Shown: one piece after another, positions 54,308 to 62,612 of the stretch
Position numbering within the stretch: position 1 is the stretch's first letter
Layout of the letters: the number at the start of each line of letters is the position of its first letter
NCBI RefSeq assembly: GCF_002005565.1
Contig: NZ_BDJC01000012.1
Coordinates: 85,722 to 149,721 of the forward strand
Reading direction: 5' to 3'
From: Streptomyces sp. JHA26
GTDB taxonomy: Bacteria > Actinomycetota > Actinomycetes > Streptomycetales > Streptomycetaceae
Length of the DNA stretch: 64,000 nucleotides
Program-made: the position numbers and the translations under genes
Notes under the pieces: generated by a model
Seen by the model: only the letters and a program-made list of their open reading frames with translations
What the model was told of the DNA's origin: nothing
The model's database searches: none

Positions 54308-54700
54308 ATGAGCGAAGCCCCCGACCCCGAGGTCGTGGAGCTGGCGACCAAGATCTTCGATCTGGCCCGGCAGGGGCGGACCGAGGAACTGGTGGCCTAC
54401 GTGGACGCCGGTGTCCCGGCCGATCTCACCAACGACCGGGGCGACTCCCTCGTCATGCTCGCCGCCTACCACGGCCACGCCGACGCGGTGCGCGCGCTGC
54501 TGGCCCGCGGTGCCGACGCGGACCGGGTCAACGACCGGGGGCAGACCCCGCTCGCCGGTGCCGCCTTCAAGGGGGAGACGGACGTGATCAAGGCGCTCCT
54601 CGAGGCCGGCGCGGATCCGTCCGCGGGCACTCCGTCGGCGGTCGACACGGCGCGGATGTTCGCCCGGACCGAGCTGCTGGAGTTGTTCGGGGTGGCGTGA
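54308..54700 (+). CDS. Ankyrin repeat protein
   Basis: A 130-residue protein made of about three ankyrin repeats: ELVAYVDAGVPADLTNDRGD, LVMLAAYHGHADAVRALLAR and LAGAAFKGETDVIKALLEAG. No signal peptide or other domain is present, so it is probably a cytosolic protein-binding module. GAGAGGTGG lies about 9 nt before the ATG at 54308. It is divergent from smeA. Partner unknown. Confidence 0.9.
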   Translation: MSEAPDPEVVELATKIFDLARQGRTEELVAYVDAGVPADLTNDRGDSLVMLAAYHGHADAVRALLARGADADRVNDRGQTPLAGAAFKGETDVIKALLEAGADPSAGTPSAVDTARMFARTELLELFGVA

Positions 54701-55022
54701 GCCGCAGTTGAACCACCCCTGATCCAACGCGCTGACCAGGGGAAACACAAGGAACGGGGGAGGCGGTACGGGGCCGCCGGAATTTCGGTCGCGGCAGGTG
54801 TGACCGCCGGGTCATCATGACGACGTGGTTCACGGACGTGATGGCTGGGCAGGTGTTGCCGCACCGCGCGGGCCGTGACACGGCCCGCCTGGGCCACCGA
54901 CGAGAGGCAGAGGAACATGGTTCGCAGCAAGCAAGAGACGGCGGGCGCTCCGACGTGTTGTCGCACGGTCAGGTAACGCGTGGTTCCCGGTTGCGTCGAC
55001 GCTTGATGTGAGGCTGTTTCCC
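54701..55022. other. Intergenic region with hairpin
   Basis: GCGGGCCGT (54868-54876) and ACGGCCCGC (54880-54888) form a tight 9-bp hairpin with a 3-nt loop, a possible terminator or leader structure. A short reading frame follows it (54917-54976). Nothing else was recognised in the 322 bp. Confidence 0.5.
54917..54976 (+). CDS. Possible 19-residue upstream peptide with CC motif
   Basis: An ATG with AGAGGA close upstream opens a 19-codon frame, MVRSKQETAGAPTCCRTVR, ending at TAA 47 nt before the next gene. A Cys-Cys pair near the end of a short upstream peptide is reminiscent of cysteine-responsive leader peptides reported in actinobacteria. Length and position are the only evidence, so it may be chance. 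Confidence 0.25.
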   Translation: MVRSKQETAGAPTCCRTVR

Positions 55023-56441
55023 ATGTTCGATCCGGTCATAGCGCCCAGCGGTACCCTGCTCGGTCTGCTGCAGCGGGGTCGCGGCGACGGCACGCTGCAC
55101 GCGCTCACCGCCCCGCGCGCCGAAGCGCTCGCGGCACTGAACCACTGCGTGCTGCGCGATCCCCGCCACGACTGGCAGGTGGAGAACCGCTCCCTGTACT
55201 ACGCCCGCCTCTACCTCGACCTGAACGGCGAGCTGGACGCGATCGAGACCCACCTCTTCGACCCCGAGGACGTCCTCGACCCCGACGAGTCGCGCACCGG
55301 GCTGGCCCTCGCGGTCCTCGGCCACCTCGCCTCCTACGGCAGGCACGACGCACTCCGGCTGCTGCGCCGCTACGCCGCCCACGGCGTCAACTGGGCCTGG
55401 GCCCTGGACGAGCTGGCGCTGCGTGACGACGACGCGGGGCTGCGCGCCCTGGCCGTGCCCGTCCTGGCCCGCTTCCCGCACGATCCCGAGGGCGAGGCCG
55501 AGCTGGCCGCCGCCGTGCGCGACGCCTTCGAGCCCAGGCCCTGGCGGCTGTGGGCCGAGGACCCGCGCGAATCGATCGCCACGCGCGTGCGTGCCGCCCA
55601 CGAGGCGGGCTGTTTCGACCGCTGGCAGCGGCAGATGAGTCCCACCGGACCGCGCCCGGGCTGGAGCGTCCGGGCCGTGTTCGAGTGGGCCCAGCAGGGT
55701 GTCGAGCGCGGTGCCGCGCTCCACGTCCCCGCCGCCCGCTGCCTCACCGCGGTCGCCGGTCCCGACGACCGGGCCGAGATCGTCGAGGCCGCGCGGTCCG
55801 GCACCGAGGGCGCCCGCTGCACGGCCCTGCGCTATCTCGCCGACCGGGACGATCCCGACACCCTCGACCTGATCGAGAACGCCGTGATCACCGGCCCGGC
55901 ACCCGTCGTGGAGGCCGCCGTCGCCGCCTTCGAGCGCATGCGCGGCCCCGCCGCCGTCGACCGGGCGCGCGGCTGGGTCCACCGGCCCGACGCCCTGGGG
56001 GCCGCCGCCGGGCGTGTCCTCGCCTGCCGGGGCGGCGCCCAGGACAGCGAACTCGTCCTCGCCGCACTGCGGGAGGCGGTACGGGGCGAGGGCCCCGACG
56101 CGCCCACCCTGTGGACCCTCGTCGACGGCACCGGGCGGCTCGGCATCGCCTGCGCCGCCCCCGTCCTGCGCCACATCTACCGCGAGACCGCCTCCTCCCG
56201 GCTGCGCGGCCGGGCCGCCCGCGCGCTGGCCGCCACCGACCCGTCCTTCGCCGCCGGCTTCGCCGTCGAGTGCCTGTGGGACTGCGAGGAGACGACCCGC
56301 GAACTGGCCGCCCGCTATGCCGAGACCGGTGACAACCGCGTCGTCGAACGGTTGCGCCGGCTCGCCGCCGATCCGGCCGAGGAGGACGAGGTCCAGACCG
56401 CGGTACGCAGCCGCTTCGGACCGGACGCGCCGGCCGTGTGA
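55023..56441 (+). CDS. HEAT-repeat-like conserved protein
   Basis: A 472-residue, mostly helical protein opening MFDPVIAPSGTLLGLLQRGR. Its second half is a run of short helical pairs, for example ARCTALRYLADRDDPDTLDL and PVVEAAVAAFERM, then LRGRAARALAATDPSFAAGF, typical of HEAT-type solenoids. No catalytic motif, signal or membrane segment is seen. The ATG at 55023 has GTGAGG 8 nt upstream; a GTG at 55008 is possible. Likely a scaffold or binding protein. Its function is not known to me. Confidence 0.8.
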   Translation: MFDPVIAPSGTLLGLLQRGRGDGTLHALTAPRAEALAALNHCVLRDPRHDWQVENRSLYYARLYLDLNGELDAIETHLFDPEDVLDPDESRTGLALAVLGHLASYGRHDALRLLRRYAAHGVNWAWALDELALRDDDAGLRALAVPVLARFPHDPEGEAELAAAVRDAFEPRPWRLWAEDPRESIATRVRAAHEAGCFDRWQRQMSPTGPRPGWSVRAVFEWAQQGVERGAALHVPAARCLTAVAGPDDRAEIVEAARSGTEGARCTALRYLADRDDPDTLDLIENAVITGPAPVVEAAVAAFERMRGPAAVDRARGWVHRPDALGAAAGRVLACRGGAQDSELVLAALREAVRGEGPDAPTLWTLVDGTGRLGIACAAPVLRHIYRETASSRLRGRAARALAATDPSFAAGFAVECLWDCEETTRELAARYAETGDNRVVERLRRLAADPAEEDEVQTAVRSRFGPDAPAV

Positions 56442-56454
56442 TCCACGGCCGGCG
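56428..56454 (+). terminator. Hairpin overlapping the HEAT-like gene stop
   Basis: CGCCGGCCGTG (56428-56438) and CACGGCCGGCG (56444-56454) form a perfect 11-bp stem whose loop contains the TGA stop codon. The following sequence to 56780 (326 bp) is very GC-rich; I saw no gene or clear promoter in it. Confidence 0.65.
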
Positions 56455-56780
56455 AGGGAGCGAGGCGCCCGCCGCACGACCCGTGGCCGCCTCGCGGCCG
56501 GGCCCCGGCCCTCCACGCGTCCCGAGCCGAGGAGAAGCACGACGCGGGCCGCGCGGGGACGAGGGGTCCGGCGCGGGCCCCGGGGGTGACCAGCCGCGGC
56601 GCCGGCCCGGTGCGGCCGGTGCGCACGGCGCGGGCCATGTGAACGGGGAGGGGCCCGTGGGGCGGGCGGGCGTGGCCGGTGCCCGAGCCGCCCGGGCGGG
56701 ACGGCAACGCTCACGGGACGTTCCCCGCCCGGAAAGATCGACGTTGATGCGAGCACGTCCAGCCCGGCGACAACACCGGT

Positions 56781-57908
56781 ATGCGTGTCGTCATCGTGAC
56801 CGAGTCCTTTCCCCCCGACGTGAACGGCGTGGCCCACTGCGCGCTCCAGACCGCCCGGCACCTCGTCGACCGCGGTCACGACTGCGTCGTCGTCGCGCCG
56901 GCCACCGCCGCCGCCGACGCGACCGACGCACTCGCGCCGTGCCCCCTCGTCCGGATCCCCTCCCTGCCGCTCCCCGGGTACCCCCAGGTCCGCGTCGCCC
57001 TGCCCAGCAGGCGCGTCGCCGCGGCCATCGCCGGACACCGCGCCGACCTCGTCCACCTGGCCGGCCCCTTCGTCCTCGGCGTCCGGGGCATGGCCGCCGC
57101 GGCCCGGCTCGGCGTCCCCGCCGTGGCGGTCTACCAGACGGACCTCGCCGGATACGCCCGTACGTACATGGGGGCGGGCGAGGCGGCGGCCTGGCGGCGC
57201 ATCCGCACCGTGCACACCGCCGCCGACCTCACCCTCGCCCCGTCCAGCGCGGCCCTGCACGACCTGACGGCGCACGGCGTGCCCCGGGTCGCGCTGTGGC
57301 CGCGCGGCGTGGACAGCGCCCGCTTCCGGCCCGGCCGGCGCGACGAGGCGCTGCGCCGCGAACTCGCCCCGAACGGCGAACTGGTCGTCGGCTACGTCGG
57401 GCGGCTCGCCCCCGAGAAGCAGGTCGAACTGCTGTCCGGGGTCTGCGGGCTGGACGGCGTACGGGTCGTGATCGCCGGGGACGGACCGAGCCGCTCCGCC
57501 CTCGGACCGGCACTGCCCGGCGCGGTCTTCCTCGGCCGCCGCACCGGCGACGACCTCGCCCGCGTCTTCGCCTCGCTGGACGTCTTCGTGCACACCGGCC
57601 CCTTCGAGACCTTCTGCCAGACCGTGCAGGAGGCCATGGCGAGCGGCGTGCCCGTCGTGGCGCCCGCCGCGGGCGGCCCCCTGGACCTCGTCGCCCACGG
57701 ACGCACCGGGCTGCTGGTGCCGCCGGGCGACGCCGCCGCCGTACGGGACGCGGTGTGGTCCCTGGCCGCCGATCCGGCACGACGGGCCGCCTACGGCACG
57801 GCCGGCCGGGCGGCGGTCGGAAAACGCACCTGGGCCGCCGTCGGCGATCTCCTGATCGGCCACTACGCCGACGTGCTCGCCGCCCGCAAGGCGGTACTGG
57901 CGGCATGA
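56781..57908 (+). CDS. GT4 glycosyltransferase, MgtA-like
   Basis: A 375-residue GT-B enzyme similar to mycobacterial GDP-mannose-dependent mannosyltransferases of the MgtA type. The acceptor domain begins RVVIVTESFPPDVNGVAH, and the donor domain has VVGYVGRLAPEKQVELL, IAGDGPSRSAL and the EX7E-type stretch PFETFCQTVQEAMASGVPVV. No membrane span is seen; it probably works at the membrane face on a glycolipid. ATGA overlap with the next glycosyltransferase shows coupling. Donor and acceptor are inferred from family resemblance. Confidence 0.9.
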   Translation: MRVVIVTESFPPDVNGVAHCALQTARHLVDRGHDCVVVAPATAAADATDALAPCPLVRIPSLPLPGYPQVRVALPSRRVAAAIAGHRADLVHLAGPFVLGVRGMAAAARLGVPAVAVYQTDLAGYARTYMGAGEAAAWRRIRTVHTAADLTLAPSSAALHDLTAHGVPRVALWPRGVDSARFRPGRRDEALRRELAPNGELVVGYVGRLAPEKQVELLSGVCGLDGVRVVIAGDGPSRSALGPALPGAVFLGRRTGDDLARVFASLDVFVHTGPFETFCQTVQEAMASGVPVVAPAAGGPLDLVAHGRTGLLVPPGDAAAVRDAVWSLAADPARRAAYGTAGRAAVGKRTWAAVGDLLIGHYADVLAARKAVLAA

Positions 57909-59098
57909 GCGCGCTGCGGATCGTCCGCCTCGCCAACTTCGTCGCCCCGGCCTCCGGCGGCCTGCGCACCGCGCTGCGCGAGCTGGGCAAGGGGTTCCGG
58001 GCGGCCGGGCACGAGCCCGTGCTCGTCGTCCCCGGCGCCCACGCCGACGACCGGGAGACCGAACAGGGCCGGGTGATCACCCTCCCCGGCCCGCTCCTGC
58101 CCGGCACCGGCGGATACCGCGTCCTGACCGACAGGCGCCGCGTGGCCGCGCTGCTTGAGGAGCTCGCACCGGACCGCCTGGAGGTGTCCGACCGGACCAC
58201 CCTGCGCTGGACCGGCAAGTGGGCCAGGCGGGCCCGCGTCCCCGCCGTGATGGTGTCCCACGAGACCGCCGACGGGGTGCTGCGCACCTGGGGCCTGCCC
58301 GAGGCGGCGGCCCGGCGCACCGCCGACGCCCTCAACACCCGTACGGCACACACCTACGCGCGCGTGGTGTGCACCACCGAGTTCGCCGAGCGGGAGTTCG
58401 TCCGGATCGGCGCGCGCAACGTCGTACGGGCGCCGCTGGGCGTCGACCTCGCGGGCTGCCGTCCGGCGTTGCGTGATCCGGCGCTGCGGGCCCGCCACGC
58501 GCGCGAGGGCGAGACCCTGCTGGTGATGTGCTCCCGGCTGTCCGTGGAGAAGCGGCCGGGTACGGCACTCGACGCGCTGGCCGCGCTGCGGCGGCAGGGC
58601 CGGCGGGCGGTGCTGGTCGTGGCCGGCGACGGGCCGCTGCGCCCACGGCTCGAACAGCGGGCGCGGGCACGCGGACTGCCGGTGGTCTTTCTGGGACACG
58701 TCGCCGACCGTTCGCTGCTCGGGGCGCTCCAGGCGTCCGCCGACGTGTGCCTGGCGCCGGGGCCGGCCGAGACGTTCGGGCTCGCCGCCCTGGAGGCGAT
58801 GGCGTGCGGCACGCCGGTGGTGGCGAGCGCGTCGTCCGCGCTGCCGGAGGTGATCGGCTCCGCCGGTGCCGCGGCCGCCGATCACGGGGCGGCCTTCGCA
58901 CGGGCCGTCGGCGAACTGCTGGAGCGCCCGGAGCGGGACCGGCGGGAGGCGGCACGCGCGCGTGCCGAGCGCTTCGGCTGGGACGCGGCGGTCGAGGCGT
59001 TCCTGGCCGCGCACGACGCGACCGTCCCGGCACGTCCGGTACCGCCGGGGGAGGGGCTCCGCCCGCGGCCGGCGCGACCGTCGTCCGCGGCAGCGTGA
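57905..59098 (+). CDS. GT4 glycosyltransferase
   Basis: A 397-residue GT-B enzyme. It opens LRIVRLANFVAPASGGLRTA and has the donor-site strings LLVMCSRLSVEKRPGTALDA, VVAGDGPLRPRLEQ and the EX7E motif PAETFGLAALEAMACGTPVV. The last 25 residues are Pro/Arg-rich. It is translated from an ATG overlapping the previous gene, and the two enzymes probably act in succession on one glycolipid. Sugar and acceptor are unknown. Confidence 0.9.
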   Translation: MSALRIVRLANFVAPASGGLRTALRELGKGFRAAGHEPVLVVPGAHADDRETEQGRVITLPGPLLPGTGGYRVLTDRRRVAALLEELAPDRLEVSDRTTLRWTGKWARRARVPAVMVSHETADGVLRTWGLPEAAARRTADALNTRTAHTYARVVCTTEFAEREFVRIGARNVVRAPLGVDLAGCRPALRDPALRARHAREGETLLVMCSRLSVEKRPGTALDALAALRRQGRRAVLVVAGDGPLRPRLEQRARARGLPVVFLGHVADRSLLGALQASADVCLAPGPAETFGLAALEAMACGTPVVASASSALPEVIGSAGAAAADHGAAFARAVGELLERPERDRREAARARAERFGWDAAVEAFLAAHDATVPARPVPPGEGLRPRPARPSSAAA

Positions 59099-59148
59099 AG
59101 GAGTCGTGCGAACGGGCGCCGCGGGGAACACCTGAAGGTGGCATAGCA

Positions 59149-59206
59149 GATCGTTCAACGATCCCTCGATACCCATGTTGTTTCGTTCTGGTATCTGCGA
59201 TTGAAT
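59149..59206 (+). promoter_or_regulatory. GntR operator and leaderless promoter
   Basis: GATCGTTCAACGATC (59149-59163) is a perfect palindrome with 7-bp arms around one base. TTGTTT (59178-59183) and TTGAAT (59201-59206) follow with an ideal 17-nt spacer. Transcription would start at or next to the ATG at 59214, which has no ribosome binding site. The palindrome just upstream of the -35 suits control by the GntR protein itself. Confidence 0.65.
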
Positions 59207-59213
59207 TCCGGGC

Positions 59214-59921
59214 ATGGCAGAGCAGTTGACGGGACTGGCCGACGACCGTGCCCTCCTCGGACGGACGAGCACCGCGGAACGGGTCTCGGACATCCTCCGG
59301 AGCCGCATCGCGGACGGTTACTTCCCGCCCGGGACGCGCTTGTCCGAGGACAGCATCGGCGGCGCCCTCGGCGTCTCCCGCAACACGCTGCGCGAGGCGT
59401 TCCGGCTGCTCACCCACGAACGCCTGCTCGTCCACGAGCTGAACCGGGGCGTCTTCGTCCGCGTCCTGACCGTCGAGGACGTCGAGGACATCTACCGCAC
59501 CCGCTCCCTCGTCGAGTGCGCCGTCGTCCGGAGCCTCGGGGAGCCCCCGTACGGCCTCGACGGGGTCGCCTCGGCCGTCGAGGCCGGGTGGCGGGCGGCC
59601 GACGAGGGCGACTGGAAAGGCGTGGGCACGGCCAACATCCACTTCCATCAGGAACTGGTCGCCCTCGCGGGCAGCGAGCGCACGGACGAGCTGATGCGCA
59701 GCGTCTTCGCGGAACTGCGCCTCGCCTTCCACGTCGTGGACGACCCGCGGCGCCTGCACGAGCCGTACATCGCGCGCAACGCGGAGATCCTCGCGGCGCT
59801 CCGGGCGGGAGACCGAGAGGAGGCCGCGCGGCTGCTCGGCGTCTACCTCGAGAACTCGCTGGAGCGGGTCGTGGACGTGTACCTGCGGCGGGTCGGCGAC
59901 GACGGCGCCGCCTGCGCCTGA
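59214..59921 (+). CDS. GntR/FadR-type (FCD) regulator
   Basis: A 235-residue regulator with an N-terminal winged helix (RLSEDSIGGALGVSRNTLRE, residues about 43-62) and a helical FCD ligand domain (about 90-225). The metal-binding residues of FCD proteins are suggested by FHQEL and the later LRLAFH. Typical ligands are small organic acids. The message appears leaderless, and a perfect 15-bp palindrome lies just upstream. It precedes the SMC-like operon by 81 nt and could control it; the glycosyltransferases upstream are another possible target. Confidence 0.92.
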   Translation: MAEQLTGLADDRALLGRTSTAERVSDILRSRIADGYFPPGTRLSEDSIGGALGVSRNTLREAFRLLTHERLLVHELNRGVFVRVLTVEDVEDIYRTRSLVECAVVRSLGEPPYGLDGVASAVEAGWRAADEGDWKGVGTANIHFHQELVALAGSERTDELMRSVFAELRLAFHVVDDPRRLHEPYIARNAEILAALRAGDREEAARLLGVYLENSLERVVDVYLRRVGDDGAACA

Positions 59922-59964
59922 GGGACGTCCGGGGGCCGGTGCGGGCGCGGCGGTTCTGCGCCGT

Positions 59965-59995
59965 TTGGGTCGCTGTCGGACCGAGGACCTAGTCT
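59965..59995 (+). promoter_or_regulatory. Candidate leaderless promoter of the SMC-like operon
   Basis: TAGTCT (59990-59995) lies 7 nt before the GTG at 60003, with TTGGGT (59965-59970) 19 nt upstream as a -35. Transcription starting at the GTG would explain the absence of a ribosome binding site. Confidence 0.45.
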
Positions 59996-60002
59996 GTGCA
60001 CC

Positions 60003-61529
60003 GTGACTTCGCCTGCATCGACGGACAGCGTTCCGCCCCAGCTCAGCGCGGGGCCGCGCCCCGCACCGGGCCCGGCCGCCGACGAGGGACTGGCGCGGCG
60101 GCTGCGCGCGCTCGCCTGCACGGCGCCGCTGCACGACCTCGACGCCCGCAAGGCCAACCTCGCCGGCGAGTACTCGGTGTACGGCATGGCGGAGGTCGCC
60201 CTCGCCGCCATCGACCTCGTCACCCTGAACATGGACTTCGACACGGGCGCCGACCACGACCAGATAGTCGCCCGGCTCGTCCCGCGCGTCGCCGCCCAGG
60301 CCCCGGCGCGGCCCGCCGCCGAGCACGAGCGGGTGGCCCGCTGGGTCCTGGAGAACCTGATCAACGTCGGCAGCGTCGACCGCGGCTTCCGCGCGGTGTA
60401 CGGCACCTTCGAGCCGGACGGCACCTATGTGCGGCGCGACTACGACTTCAAGCTGCTGGAGGAGGTCCCCGGCCCCGGCGGCACCGTCTACCTGCGCACC
60501 ACCGACGAGGCGGTCAACGTCCTGGTCGGAGCCCTGGACACCGATGTCACCAGCGCCCAGATCGCCGCCGAGGTCAAGCTGGAGGTGCTGATCAGCCGCG
60601 GCCGGCTCGCCGACGCCCAGCTCGCCGCCGAACAGGCCCGCTACCGGACCGTGCAGTACTCGGAGACCCTGCGCAAGGCCCTCGACGCCACCCGGCGCAA
60701 CGTCCGCGCGGTCGACTGGCTGAGCGCCGTCCCCGACATGATCGCCGAGGCCCTGGACCACGTGGCCGACCGGTACCGGCACGAGAACGCGATCCTCACC
60801 AACATCCGCAAGGCCCGCGACGAGTCCGAGGAACCGGAGCACAAGCGCCGTGCCGCCGAGCTCGTCGACATCGTCAAGGACTGCATCCGCCGCCACACCC
60901 AGCTCCAGTCCCGGCTGCTGGAGGCCGGCCCGCTCTTCCGCGCCGAACAGGACCGGCAGGCCTTCGCCGCCCCCCTGGTGACCTCGGGCCTCGACCTGTA
61001 CGGACACCTCGTCGCCCCCGTCCTGCCGTTGCCCCTGGAGCAGGCGCTCCGCGCGACCGACGCCTTCTTCGCGCACGGCACCGGTCTGCGCACACCCGTC
61101 TCGGTGCGGGTCGGCGACCTCGTCGACATCCTGCTGACCCCGCCGGCCGAGCGGGAGCACCTGGGCGCCGAGATGCCGGAGCCCGACCTGATCGCCACCC
61201 CGGACGACAGCCGCTTCAGCGAGGAGCAGCTGGCCTCCGCCATGGAACTGCTCGACCTGCCGCACGACGCCCCGCGCCGGCTTTCCGGACTGCTGGCCGA
61301 TGCCCGCGCCCAGGATCCCGACCTGCCGTACCTCGTCGCCCTGCTCGCCGTGCACGCGGCCAGTCCACCGGTCGGCACCGCCTACCGGCAGGGCGAGCCC
61401 AAGCTGCTGTTCGCCGTGGACGACGGCACCGAGCTGGACGACCCCGAGTTCGGCGGCGCCGACCTCATCGTCGGCACCGCCCTGCTGGACGCGGCGGGGA
61501 TGGCGGCGGACCGGACGGAGGCCGCGTGA
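60003..61529 (+). CDS. Kleisin/MukF-like candidate, first gene of the SMC-like operon
   Basis: A 508-residue protein I cannot assign to a named family. The N-terminal part (about residues 25-170) alternates helices and strands and could be winged-helix. A long helical, coiled-coil-prone region follows (about 175-300, with DVTSAQIAAEVKLEVLISRG and the heptad-like LADAQLAAEQARYRTVQYSE). The C-terminal region (about 300-500) is mixed. The order winged helix, coiled coil, winged helix and the position first in an operon with an SMC-like ATPase recall MukF and Wadjet JetA. The GTG at 60003 appears leaderless. Its stop is coupled to a His-rich mini-gene. Confidence 0.75.
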   Translation: MTSPASTDSVPPQLSAGPRPAPGPAADEGLARRLRALACTAPLHDLDARKANLAGEYSVYGMAEVALAAIDLVTLNMDFDTGADHDQIVARLVPRVAAQAPARPAAEHERVARWVLENLINVGSVDRGFRAVYGTFEPDGTYVRRDYDFKLLEEVPGPGGTVYLRTTDEAVNVLVGALDTDVTSAQIAAEVKLEVLISRGRLADAQLAAEQARYRTVQYSETLRKALDATRRNVRAVDWLSAVPDMIAEALDHVADRYRHENAILTNIRKARDESEEPEHKRRAAELVDIVKDCIRRHTQLQSRLLEAGPLFRAEQDRQAFAAPLVTSGLDLYGHLVAPVLPLPLEQALRATDAFFAHGTGLRTPVSVRVGDLVDILLTPPAEREHLGAEMPEPDLIATPDDSRFSEEQLASAMELLDLPHDAPRRLSGLLADARAQDPDLPYLVALLAVHAASPPVGTAYRQGEPKLLFAVDDGTELDDPEFGGADLIVGTALLDAAGMAADRTEAA

Positions 61530-61669
61530 ACGGCGCCGGGCCCCACGGGCGGCGCCGACGCAGTGCCGTCCGGCACAGCGCCGTCCACCGGCACAGCACC
61601 CCCCGTCAGCACAACGAGACCCACCAGCACAGCACCACCCACGAGCACAGCGAGGAGCACCGACCGTGA
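61526..61669 (+). CDS. Histidine-rich mini-protein bridging two operon genes
   Basis: A 47-residue frame whose GTG (61526-61528) overlaps the previous TGA and whose own TGA (61667-61669) overlaps the next GTG. GGAGG lies 4 nt upstream of its start, so translation is likely. Ten of 47 residues are His, with HRHSTPRQH and HQHSTTHEHSEEH, after an Arg-rich part. It could bind metal or nucleic acid, or merely carry ribosomes to the next gene. I recognise no family. DNA repeats of CACAGC underlie the HS steps. Confidence 0.5.
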   Translation: MNGAGPHGRRRRSAVRHSAVHRHSTPRQHNETHQHSTTHEHSEEHRP

Positions 61670-62547
61670 CCGAGCACGTCGACCGGAGCGAACCGGAGGC
61701 GGGTGCCGCGCCGGCCACCGCGGCCGTCACGCCCGCCGACGCCGCCGACGCGGCGCGGCTCGTGGCCTTCGGCCTCCAGCCCAAACTGCTCCCCGCCCGC
61801 GACCAGGAGTACGCCGGCCTGCTGCGCCGCTACCGCGAGGACCCGCCCTTCGCGCGGCTCGCCGACGCCGTGGCGGCCGGCCTCGGACTCGTCGTCCTGG
61901 AGGTGTCCCCGCGCGCCGGCATGGCCGTCACCGCCGCCGAGGACTCGGTGTTCGCCGTCCGCATGGGCGACTACGCGCGCCGCGCCGCCACCGATTCCGG
62001 CGACCGCTTCCTGCACGGCCTCGCGCACCTCGCCCTCGCCGCCATGGCCTACCCGCGCCCGGAGGACCTCGCCGACGACGGCTACATCGGCCGCGTCACC
62101 GTCAACGGCGTGGACGCCTTCGTCCGCCAGGCCTGCCGACGGCTGGAGGAACGGGCCGAGCAGCGGGGCGAGAACACCGACCCGGCCACCGACGCCCCGG
62201 GCCTGGAGGCGTCTTGGCGGATCTGGGCCCGGCGCAGCGCCACCGGCGCCACCAAGGACGCGCGCAGACTCCCCGGCTCCACCACCGGCATCGTCGGCAA
62301 GGCCGCCGCGTTCCTCACCGAGTCCGGCTTCCTCCAGCGCACCGGCGACGAGAACGGCGGCACCTACCGCACGACCGCCCGCTACCAGCTCCAGGTGCGG
62401 GACATGGCGGGCAGCGCCGCGATGGCCGAGCTGCTGGAGCTGGGCGTCGTCCCGGTCACCGACGGCACGGCCACCCTGCTGCCCGCCGAGGACACGGAGG
62501 ACCTGGAACTGGTGGCCGACGCCGGACTGCCGTTCCACTCCTCCTGA
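61666..62547 (+). CDS. MukE/KITE-like candidate, second large gene of the SMC-like operon
   Basis: A 293-residue soluble protein of unrecognised family. The body (about residues 30-140) contains FARLADAVAAGLGLVVLEVS and FLHGLAHLALAAMAYPRPED. A second part (about 180-270), with GIVGKAAAFLTESGFLQRTG and GGTYRTTARYQLQVRD, looks like a winged helix with its wing. Two small winged-helix units are typical of KITE subunits such as MukE or JetB, and the place between the kleisin-like gene and the SMC-like gene agrees. GAGGAG lies 8 nt before the GTG. Assignment rests on architecture, not on a family match. Confidence 0.75.
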   Translation: MTEHVDRSEPEAGAAPATAAVTPADAADAARLVAFGLQPKLLPARDQEYAGLLRRYREDPPFARLADAVAAGLGLVVLEVSPRAGMAVTAAEDSVFAVRMGDYARRAATDSGDRFLHGLAHLALAAMAYPRPEDLADDGYIGRVTVNGVDAFVRQACRRLEERAEQRGENTDPATDAPGLEASWRIWARRSATGATKDARRLPGSTTGIVGKAAAFLTESGFLQRTGDENGGTYRTTARYQLQVRDMAGSAAMAELLELGVVPVTDGTATLLPAEDTEDLELVADAGLPFHSS

Positions 62548-62612
62548 CCCCCAGCACACGCCCGAACGCCACCGAACGTCCCCGACTTCACGAAGACTTA
62601 CGAGAGTCCGCC

